Positions 51,372 to 60,409 of a stretch of DNA of 64,000 nucleotides are shown piece by piece; positions within the stretch are counted from its first letter, which is position 1, and every line of letters starts with the position of its first letter. This stretch comes from Komagataeibacter sp. FXV3 (GTDB lineage Bacteria; Pseudomonadota; Alphaproteobacteria; Acetobacterales; Acetobacteraceae). The translations under genes and the position numbers were made by a program. Where the stretch lies: the NCBI RefSeq assembly GCF_015155755.1, contig NZ_VWPI01000137.1, positions 1 to 64,000 on the forward strand, written 5' to 3'. The notes beneath the pieces are model-generated. The model made no database searches and had not been told where the DNA came from. It saw only the letters and a program-made list of their open reading frames with translations.

Positions 51372-52763
51372 CTATCCGCTGGCGTCCGATACCGTGACCC
51401 GAAGGGGCTGGCCCAGCCGTTCCTTACTGGCCTGCACGATTGCCTCACGCGCCCTGTCAGCCCATGACCGGGGCACGATCAAAGCGTCATGCATGGGCAG
51501 CGCAACGCCGCCTTGGTCCATAATCCAGCCCATTGCCCTGCGCATAATCTGGGCTTCCACGCAGGTTAGGAATTGCCCTACAGCTTTCGGGTGGTAGTCC
51601 TCCGGGACTGTTGCCATTATCTCGGCTGGCACAAGCCTGCTCAGGTCAGACAGGAACGGATACCGCCGTATAGCGGCCTTGTTTATAGCGGATGCGGCGA
51701 TGCTATCCCGAATATCGGGCGGTGTGTTCTTGGGCCAACGGGCGCACGGTTTGCCAATTCCGAACGTGCCTACAAACCATTGTTTAACAGCGGCGCGGTG
51801 TGACGGTGCCACCCAAGGTAGGTCATACAGATCACCATCCGGCACTGTCCCGCCTGACAGGATCAGGGCAATGGAAAGGAAAGAGGCGGATATATCGACC
51901 TCGGCCATAGGTTCACCGTCTATCGTGATGAACTGCCTGTCCGCCTTGTGTAGACTGTTCTGGTAGTTATCCGCGCCCTTGGCATATATCCGTCCTCCGA
52001 AATCTAGAGAGCCGGTAAAGCTCATCTGGAATACCGGGGCGGCGCATCCTGCTATGCGATGGCGGCCCACAGCGGCGGATAGACGCGCCATAAAATCCGT
52101 AAGCGATTGAGGCACAGTGTCCTGTGGCAGGGCTTCGCCGGGAAACGGCTTGATGCTAACAGGCTGACAGTCCGATAAGACGGGCGCAGGATGCCGTAGA
52201 GGCCAGTCCGTAACGGCTGTTGTGCGATTGCACCCGCGCGACTCCGCAAGCTGCAAGAGGGTTGCTGAGGGCCTTATACGGGCTTCCTCGCCCTGCCAGT
52301 CTCCCCAACCGTTCTTCCAGCCTTTACCCGGCACATAGTCCAAGAAACCAAGCTCGATCATGGCGCGGGCTTTCTTCCAGAAGGCATTATGACCAATCGG
52401 TAGATCGCGGTCTTTACCCCAAAACCAGCGGCCAGAGCCTTCATGGACAGCCTGCCAATCCCCACGAAAGCCGCTGCGCATCAGCCCTGCAAGAATGATG
52501 CCGGTCTCCATTATGCGGCGCTCCTGGCCCTTATCACGGTCTCTTTTGGGCGCTGCTGTCGTCGGCTTTCCTGCCCGTGCAATCAGTGGGCGGAGGGCAT
52601 CGGCCACTTCGGCTACGAGCTTTTCCGCTGCTTCTCCGTGCGGGCGGCGACCAAGGGATAGCGTGCGGGCTTCCTGCAATTCCTCAGTGTTGTGAGGATG
52701 TGATGGCGGTCGCTTCTGGAATGTATCCTGTGGCGCATCCATTATGGTCCGAAACCTTTCCAC
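51372..52763 (-). CDS. compact polymerase-like protein (family-A/T7-RNAP-type motifs)
   Basis: 463 residues from GTG 52763, whose AGGAGG site is four bases upstream; an ATG seven codons in is the alternative. Residues 80-160 contain a helical, winged-helix-like part (IMETGIILAGLMRSGFRGDW, FWKKARAMIELGFLDYVPG). The C-terminal half carries what I read as polymerase motifs: A in MAEVDISASFLS (Asp290), B in SHRAAVKQWFVGTFG (Arg323, Lys327, Phe334-Gly335) and C in ALPMHDALIVP (His425-Asp426), in the right order and spacing for family-A DNA polymerases or T7-like RNA polymerases. No exonuclease domain is present. It may replicate or transcribe the element; this is inference from motifs. Confidence 0.6.
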   Translation of the reverse strand: MERFRTIMDAPQDTFQKRPPSHPHNTEELQEARTLSLGRRPHGEAAEKLVAEVADALRPLIARAGKPTTAAPKRDRDKGQERRIMETGIILAGLMRSGFRGDWQAVHEGSGRWFWGKDRDLPIGHNAFWKKARAMIELGFLDYVPGKGWKNGWGDWQGEEARIRPSATLLQLAESRGCNRTTAVTDWPLRHPAPVLSDCQPVSIKPFPGEALPQDTVPQSLTDFMARLSAAVGRHRIAGCAAPVFQMSFTGSLDFGGRIYAKGADNYQNSLHKADRQFITIDGEPMAEVDISASFLSIALILSGGTVPDGDLYDLPWVAPSHRAAVKQWFVGTFGIGKPCARWPKNTPPDIRDSIAASAINKAAIRRYPFLSDLSRLVPAEIMATVPEDYHPKAVGQFLTCVEAQIMRRAMGWIMDQGGVALPMHDALIVPRSWADRAREAIVQASKERLGQPLRVTVSDASG

Positions 52764-52775
52764 CTATCCTCCTAA
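52746..52775 (-). repeat. element leader repeat, copy A
   Basis: 30 bases, one mismatch from 54031-54060. On the minus strand it reads AGGAGGATAGGTGGAAAGG and covers the ribosome site and first codons (MERFRT) of the polymerase-like gene. Confidence 0.8.
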
Positions 52776-52813
52776 GGTATCCTCTAGAAGATCGGAGAAG
52801 GAAAGAGGGAAAA

Positions 52814-52891
52814 ATGGATAATCATCACCATCATTATCATCATCATCCAACCGGCATCATCCATCCATACTGTAGGTGCTGGGTGTGTTAG
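52814..52891 (+). CDS. possible His/Cys-rich micropeptide (25 residues)
   Basis: An ATG behind GGAAAGAGGGAAAA, a good ribosome site, opens a frame coding MDNHHHHYHHHPTGIIHPYC and then RCWVC, followed by TAG. Eight His (seven in one patch) and three Cys in 25 codons look like a metal-binding peptide or a His-codon leader peptide, but no histidine gene follows. CAT/ATC trinucleotide runs in the flanks warn that it could be simple-sequence DNA. Confidence 0.3.
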   Translation: MDNHHHHYHHHPTGIIHPYCRCWVC

Positions 52892-53068
52892 GTGGAGATG
52901 ATCTACCATCATATGTAACGGATCAGGGCTGCACTCTGGATGTAAGGTGATGATGGAATAGATTTACCTGCTCGATCTTATTTCCATGCCGCGATATGCA
53001 CATACCCAACGCAATCTCGATTAATGTCGATATACTTATTCACAATAAGCATGAAATGATGATGATGC
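52892..53068. other. AT-rich spacer in the element
   Basis: Together with 52776-52813 this is the control region between the polymerase-like gene and the recombinase. It contains GAT/CAT runs and two short hairpins, CTTATT/AATAAG (53035-53049) and ATAAGCAT/ATGCTTAT (53045-53072), which may end the recombinase transcript. Confidence 0.45.
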
Positions 53069-53758
53069 TTATGCATGGCCTGCGTTCTGGTCGGGATCAA
53101 GACAACGCTTCACCGCCGCTGCGGTCCATGTCTCACGGCCACGGCTGGTCTTGATGCCCATGTCCATTAACTCGGTAGCAATGGCCCGCAGGGAAAGCCC
53201 TTTGGCGTGCAGGTCGGTGATGATCGGCCCTACATGCCCCTTGAACGCCGCAGCTTTCGCCTGAATGGCCGCTGTGCCCTTCGCATGGTCTGGCGCGGGG
53301 CCACCGCGCTTGCCACCGAGCACGACGCCACGGGCCTTTGCAGCGGCTAGGGCCACCTTGGTCCGTTCGGATATCATGCGGCGCTCCTTCTCGGCCATGG
53401 CGGCCCAGATATGAAGCATGAACGGGTCAGCATCCTTGCCAAGCTCGGCCACGATGAACGGGACACGTTCCACCATTAGGCCAGCGATGAACGCCACATC
53501 ACGACTGAGCCGGTCGAGCTTCGCCACGATCACCGGGCATTGCATGACCTTAGCCTTGTCCAGCACATCGCGGAGTTGTGGCCGCTTTACCAGCGCATCG
53601 CTGCCCTTGCCGGTCTCGACCTCCGTGAACACTTCCACCACGCTGAAGCCTTCTGTCTGGGCAAAATGCTGTATGGCCGCAAGCTGCGCATCCATGCCCA
53701 GACCACTCTTGCCCTGTTTGGCCGTGCTCACCCGGACGTATGCGACTGCTTTCTGCAT
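53069..53758 (-). CDS. serine recombinase (resolvase/invertase family)
   Basis: 229 residues. The catalytic domain begins [13 protein letters not shown] with nucleophile Ser11, continues with [26 protein letters not shown] and the [15 protein letters not shown] motif, then [17 protein letters not shown]-like helix E ([17 protein letters not shown]). The C-terminal helix-turn-helix ([21 protein letters not shown]) binds DNA. ATG with AGGAAT upstream. Resolvase-size, so suited to resolving or inverting DNA within the element rather than large-serine integration. Confidence 0.93.
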   Translation of the reverse strand: MQKAVAYVRVSTAKQGKSGLGMDAQLAAIQHFAQTEGFSVVEVFTEVETGKGSDALVKRPQLRDVLDKAKVMQCPVIVAKLDRLSRDVAFIAGLMVERVPFIVAELGKDADPFMLHIWAAMAEKERRMISERTKVALAAAKARGVVLGGKRGGPAPDHAKGTAAIQAKAAAFKGHVGPIITDLHAKGLSLRAIATELMDMGIKTSRGRETWTAAAVKRCLDPDQNAGHA

Positions 53759-54433
53759 GGCGTTACATTCCTGTCGTCGTTCGTTGTCTGATTTGATACA
53801 GGCAGAACGGACGGATGGACCATATACAATCTGGAATCATGCCGATTCCGAAAACGCATGGCTGCGGAATGTGTGGTCTGGATACCTTTTCGGGACTCAA
53901 AACGGTCCACTAGACGGCCAGAAAGCCCGACCGGTCGCACTTCCAAAACCGGGGGATTAAGCCGTTGTTGTTGTTCAGCGCAACGCCGAGAGAAGTTACC
54001 CAGCGGAAATCCTACGGAGTTCGGCAAGGTGGTCCGAAACCTTTCCACTTATCCTCCTAATGGTCCCTTCCGAACTGCTCTCACTATAGGAGTGGCCTGG
54101 GTCCCTCCTATGGATACCTTCGCGGCCCAAATGGGCATTCTGTGGATAAGTCCAGTTTCTATAATGTTTTGAAAGGGTTACGTCAATAATGGGGAAATAG
54201 TGCTTGTAATAGAGACACACCCCTAATGTATATAAGGTATAGGGCTGGTGTGTAGGTCCCTGACTATCAGGACCATACCTCATTCATCCTCATTATAATG
54301 AGTAACCATATTCATAGGAGCATAGAGATATAAGGATGATGGTCATTGGCTATTGAGCCAACAGTCAACACCATTGCTGATCTTGTAGCAACCGATCCTG
54401 CTGATCCGCGAGGCCAAGACACCAGAGCGACGC
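53759..54433. promoter_or_regulatory. control region of the element with palindromes
   Basis: No gene is supported. Contains leader repeat copy B (54031-54060), a stem ACACACCCCTA/TAGGG-CT-GGTGTGT (54210-54252), GGTCC(C)TGA/TCAGGACC (54255-54274) and a perfect 14-base palindrome CTCATTATAATGAG (54289-54302). The AT-rich, palindrome-rich stretch 54170-54360 lies between the leftward and rightward gene groups and probably holds their promoters and operator, perhaps an origin. Confidence 0.5.
54031..54060 (-). repeat. element leader repeat, copy B
   Basis: Matches 52746-52775 with one difference. On the minus strand it gives TTAGGAGGATAAGTGGAAAGG and a frame starting MERFRT that runs as a 106-codon unlikely product, so this looks like a duplicated leader without its gene. 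Confidence 0.75.
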
Positions 54434-54553
54434 ATGAAGGCGATGCGTGAGCAGATCAGCAAACTGCCGGAAGATCAGCGCGAGGAGGCCCTGGTAAGCC
54501 TCAGCCCACTGACGGCCTATGGCTACAAAGGGACCAAGAAAACCAATGGTTGA
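54434..54553 (+). CDS. small element gene or gene remnant
   Basis: 39 codons from ATG 54434: MKAMREQISKLPEDQREEAL then VSLSPLTAYGYKGTKKTNG. The same frame is open for 16 codons further upstream (ILLIREAKTPERR) without a start, so it may be the 3' part of a truncated gene. It overlaps the next small gene by eight bases. Helical, charged; no family recognised. Confidence 0.4.
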   Translation: MKAMREQISKLPEDQREEALVSLSPLTAYGYKGTKKTNG

Positions 54554-54737
54554 AATCGTTGAAAAGCTCAATGGTATCATTGAGTTATCTGATAAAATCC
54601 GAAATAGGTTACGTAATAGAGAAGCGCCCCCGAAAGTAAAGAACAAGGGGCAAGGCCGCCTGTCACCGACCACATGCATATTGTCATATTCTGTGTGGCC
54701 GATGAGAGCGCGGTCGTGTCAACGCTCTACCCTGTAA
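54546..54737 (+). CDS. small element protein
   Basis: 63 residues from ATG 54546 (MVEIVEKLNGIIELSDKIRN), or 72 from ATG 54519. The N-terminal 40 residues form a plausible charged helix; the last 20 (CILSYSVWPMRARSCQ) look like read-through of a different frame, so the true end may have been altered. Function unknown. Confidence 0.4.
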   Translation: MVEIVEKLNGIIELSDKIRNRLRNREAPPKVKNKGQGRLSPTTCILSYSVWPMRARSCQRSTL

Positions 54738-54915
54738 CGTGCAGCACCTTTCTGGCACCGATCACCGGGAGGATATTCTCCACTGCATCGAATCGGCGGC
54801 AGTGCTGGGCACTACGCTGCCAAAGCAGCCCACAACCTCCGTCACATGGACGCCCGCACAAGCCGCCTACATGGCTGCACTGGTCGAAACGCTGGCAATG
54901 CCTTGCTGGATGTGA
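54674..54915 (+). pseudogene. probable frameshifted small gene
   Basis: One frame starts MHIVIFCVADESAVVSTLYP at 54674; another frame, open from 54706, continues HREDILHCIESAAVLGTTLP and TWTPAQAAYMAALVETLAMP to a TGA at 54913-54915. Both halves have coding-like composition, so a single frameshift near 54735 would join them into a protein of about 80 residues. A GTG at 54739 could also start the second part alone. Confidence 0.35.
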
Positions 54916-55105
54916 CCGAAAACATGGGGGATGCAGGCCTGTTTGGCCGCACAGACCCGAAATAACAGCCCTAGAAGATAAGCGGCCCAAGGGGAGTGGC
55001 TCAGGGAAATCCTGACCACTCCGCCCGGTTGACTTCATGCCAGCCAGACTATGCCCTGCGTCTGGTTGCCATGAGTTCAATCCTTCCACCCTAGACAGGT
55101 GGCCG

Positions 55106-55264
55106 ATGGCTCATAACCACACGCCACAGAATAAGGAGACCACGATACCGTTGTTTATAGCTGACGGCCTGCTTTCATTGAGCGGGCTTCTGCCGATGCC
55201 TTTCTGTGGTGCCAACCATCTAAAGGACATTGAACAGAGACGGCTTTACCTCATACCCGGCTGA
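55106..55264 (+). CDS. small element protein
   Basis: 52 residues from ATG 55106: a polar start (MAHNHTPQNKETTIP) then a hydrophobic stretch LFIADGLLSLSGLLPMPFCGA and a basic end. Overlaps the start of the HNH gene by 35 bases, suggesting coupling. Function unknown. Confidence 0.4.
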   Translation: MAHNHTPQNKETTIPLFIADGLLSLSGLLPMPFCGANHLKDIEQRRLYLIPG

Positions 55265-55799
55265 CGAAAACAGCCACGACAAAAGCAACACTCCATCTGA
55301 AACACAGCAGGAAAGGAAACAGCGCCCAGAAGGCTTAACTCTCGCAGAAGCAATCAATTATCACACAGACAAAAAGACCGGCTACTGGACCGCGTCATGT
55401 GACAGTGATGGCTACCCGCACATTTGGTGGGAAGGGAAGCTCCGGGCTGTCCACCGTGCTCTAGCTACGCTTGCCGGATGGGATATTGTCGGCAAAGTTG
55501 TCATGCATATTGACGATAACCCGCTTCATGTTCGTCTTGAGAATCTTCGAGTCGGAACACAGGCCGAAAATATGGCTGATATGGCCGTGAAGGGCAGGGG
55601 CGTGGCAGGAAAAGCCAATCCTCGCATTACACCTGCGGAAGCGTCTGTCATTATTCGGCAATATGACGCGGGGGCGACAATCAGGCAAATAGCCAAAGAC
55701 ACATTCCGGAGCCGTGGCAGTATCCGTAATCTTATAAAGCGGCACCAGACCGCTACAGACGATCAGAATACCGCTCAGGCTGCGTTTGCTTTTTCCTGA
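55230..55799 (+). CDS. HNH homing-endonuclease-like protein
   Basis: 189 residues from a TTG preceded by AAAGGACA. HNH_3-type core: HRALATLAGWDIVGKVVMHIDDNPLHVRLENLRVGTQAENMADM, with the H-x(n)-H-x(n)-N arrangement in VHRALA, MHIDDN and ENLRVGT. The C-terminus has a helix-turn-helix-like DNA-binding part (ASVIIRQYDAGATIRQIAKDTF). Typical of free-standing phage homing endonucleases. It is followed by an intrinsic terminator and is convergent with the integrase. Confidence 0.85.
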   Translation: MNRDGFTSYPADENSHDKSNTPSETQQERKQRPEGLTLAEAINYHTDKKTGYWTASCDSDGYPHIWWEGKLRAVHRALATLAGWDIVGKVVMHIDDNPLHVRLENLRVGTQAENMADMAVKGRGVAGKANPRITPAEASVIIRQYDAGATIRQIAKDTFRSRGSIRNLIKRHQTATDDQNTAQAAFAFS

Positions 55800-55848
55800 T
55801 GCGCTGATACCAGCCTGAAAAGACAGGCACGTTAGTAGCTAACTATTC

Positions 55849-55895
55849 AGGGCAACATCCTACGAGACTTTCTCATGGGTGTTGCCCTTTGTTTT
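55849..55895 (+). terminator. intrinsic terminator of the HNH gene
   Basis: Stem AGGGCAACA/TGTTGCCCT (55849-55857 and 55880-55888) followed by TTGTTTTG, 50 bases after the HNH stop. Confidence 0.8.
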
Positions 55896-55917
55896 GCTCA
55901 TATCACCCAGCCCATGC

Positions 55918-57513
55918 CTAGAGCGCGAGGCGCACGGCTTCTGGCATTCCCATTTCCACCATGCCCAAAATGGCCCGCTCGTATGAGCTATGACCCAGCG
56001 CCCCAACATAGGTATTGTCTCCCAACGCCTGCGGGACATGGCCCACAAGACGATCCCGTATCAGTGGCGTGCAGGCATTCGCGCCTCTGGCCGCAGCCTC
56101 CGCAAAATAGGTCATGAACGTGCCTCGGAGGTTATGGAATGTATGCGGATCATCCTCACCCAGCACAGCCCGCCGGAACGTGGTAAAGCGTTTCGAGAAC
56201 GTCCACGAGCGTTTCCGGTCGGGGCCACCGGGCGGCAATTCAGGGAACAGCGGGGCGTTAGCCTTCCCGTTCGGCTTAATCTGATCCAATCGGCGGGCAA
56301 TGATAGGCTGCACCAGTGGATGCAAAGGGATACGCCGCTGGGAATTGAGCGTTTTGGCCACTTCGGAGGTAACACGTATCGCCCATAGGCCGCCCTCGGC
56401 TTCTGGCGGGATCACTCTATCCCGTGTCAGGCTGCATAATTCGTTCTGGCGTGCTCCGGTAAACAGGGCCAGGCGCAACAGGTCGTGGATGGCGGGGCCA
56501 TACTTCCAGCGGCTTACGGTGTTCGGATCAGCCCGCAGAAGGCGAAGCATGTCCGCCTCCGCAAACGCTGTTTCCTTGTCGTCCTCTTGGTCTTCCTGCT
56601 CGGCCCGACGCTTTAGGCCCGTGGTGGCTCCCTGCCACGGATTTGTGCCCGATGCATAGCCTTTGCGTTCAGCCCATCCCCAGAACACGCTCAAGGGGCT
56701 GATACGACTCTGTATGGTCTTTGCCTTGAGCTTACGGACCTGTGCCAGCCACTCGGGAAACTCAGCAATGGTCCGCTTTGTCAGGGCTTCAATCGCCACC
56801 GTCCTTATATAAGCCTCACCGTCCTGGGCTGGCTGGCCCTCCCGTTCCAGCAGGAACTCACCCAGCAGGCGGAAGGACAGATGATGGCCCATGAGTGTCT
56901 GCCGCTTCACTGTGCGGTCAATGTCACGAAACCAGCGGTCAAGAAGGTCGCCCATGGGCGTAATCTCACCCAGCGCGACAGCCTTGAACCTGTCGATATA
57001 CGGTCCTGCATTCTGCCCAGCTTCACGCAATGTCTCGGCCCGGTCGCTCAGGATGTTCAGCATGTCGCTAATCATCCGGTCCCGCTCACTGGTGCGCATG
57101 GTGGTCAGGCGAAGCGATCCATTCGGATTTTCGCGGTAGACTTCCTCAGTTTGATCCTCACGGGTGGATGCGCGGGCAATCTCCTGCCGTGCTTCCAGCG
57201 CCTCAGCGGTTGCGTTGTCTTCCTCAGCCCATGCAAAGGCCCATTCAGGTTTCCAGTCGCCATGCAGGGGAGGCAGGCCGATGGCTTGCAGCCGAGCGTC
57301 TATCTCAACGCGTATCTTTTCAATCGCTAAGGCACGGCGGCCCATCGCTTCGTTGCGGTCGGTCGTGTTCAGCGTCCTGACCACCTCCGCCTTGTGCCCG
57401 CTCTTGGCACCGAAAGCCTTTCCAACATCCTCACGGCGCTCACGCGGCACATGAAAGCGCACGCTCCATGTCTGGGCACCAGTGCGACGGAAGATGTTGT
57501 GCATGTCGTTCAT
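55918..57513 (-). CDS. tyrosine integrase of the element
   Basis: 531 residues, longer than most phage integrases, with an N-terminal arm-binding region and helical insert of about 200 residues. Catalytic residues are in place: Arg in TGARQNELCSL, Lys region in EVAKTLNSQRRIPLH, HNLRGTFM (His-x2-Arg), LVGH and the nucleophile Tyr in NTYVGALGH. It lies 98 bases from the 3' end of tRNA-Ser, its integration site, and points away from the tRNA. Start ATG 57513. Confidence 0.95.
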   Translation of the reverse strand: MNDMHNIFRRTGAQTWSVRFHVPRERREDVGKAFGAKSGHKAEVVRTLNTTDRNEAMGRRALAIEKIRVEIDARLQAIGLPPLHGDWKPEWAFAWAEEDNATAEALEARQEIARASTREDQTEEVYRENPNGSLRLTTMRTSERDRMISDMLNILSDRAETLREAGQNAGPYIDRFKAVALGEITPMGDLLDRWFRDIDRTVKRQTLMGHHLSFRLLGEFLLEREGQPAQDGEAYIRTVAIEALTKRTIAEFPEWLAQVRKLKAKTIQSRISPLSVFWGWAERKGYASGTNPWQGATTGLKRRAEQEDQEDDKETAFAEADMLRLLRADPNTVSRWKYGPAIHDLLRLALFTGARQNELCSLTRDRVIPPEAEGGLWAIRVTSEVAKTLNSQRRIPLHPLVQPIIARRLDQIKPNGKANAPLFPELPPGGPDRKRSWTFSKRFTTFRRAVLGEDDPHTFHNLRGTFMTYFAEAAARGANACTPLIRDRLVGHVPQALGDNTYVGALGHSSYERAILGMVEMGMPEAVRLAL

Positions 57514-57627
57514 ACCCTACGATATGTAACGCTGCACATGTAACTACACCATACAGAACTGTAACGTCAGGTGTTGCTAAGTGACTGATTTTATAAGGGA
57601 AAATAGAGCATGGCGGAGAGAGTGGGA
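57500..57627. repeat. right attachment-site repeat at tRNA-Ser
   Basis: The 17 bases at 57611-57627 are the tRNA 3' end and equal the left copy. The stretch 57500-57610 between integrase start and tRNA aligns with 49644-49754 at the same spacing. Confidence 0.85.
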
Positions 57628-57701
57628 TTCGAACCCACGGTACGCTATTAACGTACACACGCTTTCCAAGCGTGCGCCTTAAGCCGCTCGGCCATCTCTC
57701 C
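57611..57701 (-). tRNA. tRNA-Ser (anticodon GGA)
   Basis: 91-base class II tRNA with encoded CCA: acceptor GGAGAGA/TCTCTCC, anticodon loop TTGGAAA (GGA), long variable arm TGTACGTTAATAGCGTACC, T arm GTGGG-TTCGAAT-CCCAC. Intact despite the element inserted at its 3' end, because the element restores the end sequence. Confidence 0.96.
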
Positions 57702-57847
57702 AGCCGGTACCGGACTGTATGCCATCCTGTTGGAATGGCGGGGTCCGATGCGTGCGGAACATATCACCAATTTTCATTGGCGCAAGTGGAAAACGCCATG
57801 TCCGCACGGCCTGCCACAATTATGATGTGACAGGCCGGGACGGGGGA

Positions 57848-59653
<1,806 letters not shown>

Positions 59654-59737
59654 GGCCGAGACATAGTGTAAATCGGGAAGAAAGTCAGCCGCTACCTGTC
59701 ACGATAACACGGAAAATATCACCTTCCGCATGTAATG

Positions 59738-60409
59738 TTACATGCAGGCCATCGTGATGCGGTGGATGCGGGTCGCGCCATCAAGGATGATTTCCTCCCC
59801 CTCGATCGCGGCCAGTCCCTTTATGCGCACCAGTTCATGCAGCGGGGCGGTCACGGGCGCGTCGTGCCAGCGTTCGGCCACCAGCCCGCAGCATGACGTG
59901 CCCTGCGGGGTATGAAGCAGGACACGGTCATTGACCCGGATCGCGGCGGTAGGGGAAATGACCAGCGTGCCGCCCTTGCGAAAGATCGGTTCCATGGTGT
60001 CGCAATCCACATGCACGGCATAGGAATGGTGGTCGGCCATGCCGTGGAATTCCCATTTTTCCCACCGTTCTCCATCCGGCAGCCCGGTTTCGTCAAACAG
60101 TTCGGGGTGGGCAAGCTGCGAGAAGGGGGCGATCTTGAGGTGGGAATGATGGGCCTTGCTCGACACTTCGGGGTCATGGTGACCTGAGAGCAGGCGACTG
60201 AACCCTTCAAACGAAATGCCGGTGGCCGACAGCGTGCGCGCCAGACTTTCCGTGCCGGGCCAGCGGGGACGGCCCGATGGCGTGATCCGTTTGGAGGGAT
60301 TGAAGGTCGTGCTGTCCAGTCCCGCCGCCCGCGCGAGGCCGGAAGGGGTCAGCCCCCGTTCGGCGGCCAGCCGGTCGATGGCGCGCCAGATATCGTCATG
60401 GCTGATCAT
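59738..60409 (-). CDS. S24-type transcriptional repressor with degenerate protease dyad
   Basis: 223 residues. N-terminal helix-turn-helix (about 5-60: IWRAIDRLAAERGLTPSGLARAAGLDSTTFNPSKR). The C-terminal half has the peptidase S24/LexA fold, but the nucleophile position is Thr138 (CDTMEPIF instead of DSMEP) and the lysine is replaced (LVAERW, Glu179, where AKEL is usual), so self-cleavage is unlikely. It may respond to something other than RecA. Its start overlaps the stop of the small upstream gene (ATGA). Confidence 0.85.
   Translation of the reverse strand: MISHDDIWRAIDRLAAERGLTPSGLARAAGLDSTTFNPSKRITPSGRPRWPGTESLARTLSATGISFEGFSRLLSGHHDPEVSSKAHHSHLKIAPFSQLAHPELFDETGLPDGERWEKWEFHGMADHHSYAVHVDCDTMEPIFRKGGTLVISPTAAIRVNDRVLLHTPQGTSCCGLVAERWHDAPVTAPLHELVRIKGLAAIEGEEIILDGATRIHRITMACM

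Larger units (their letters stand above)
49755..57627. mobile_element. 7.9-kb integrative element in tRNA-Ser(GGA)
   Basis: Bounded by 17-base direct repeats of the tRNA-Ser 3' end (49755-49771 and 57611-57627), with a tyrosine integrase next to the tRNA. Cargo: two HNH nucleases, a Bro-N antirepressor, a polymerase-like protein, a serine recombinase and several small genes. No capsid, tail, terminase, relaxase or conjugation gene is seen, so it is neither a complete prophage nor an ICE; a phage satellite or genomic islet fits best. Confidence 0.88.

Noticed and set aside
52814-52891. Histidine-operon leader (hisL) attenuator
   Set aside because: The His run fits, but no histidine biosynthesis gene lies downstream on the + strand and no terminator/antiterminator pair is visible.
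53728-54048. 106-codon minus-strand frame beginning MERFRT
   Set aside because: Starts in the duplicated leader but the product has no coherent composition and overlaps the recombinase promoter.
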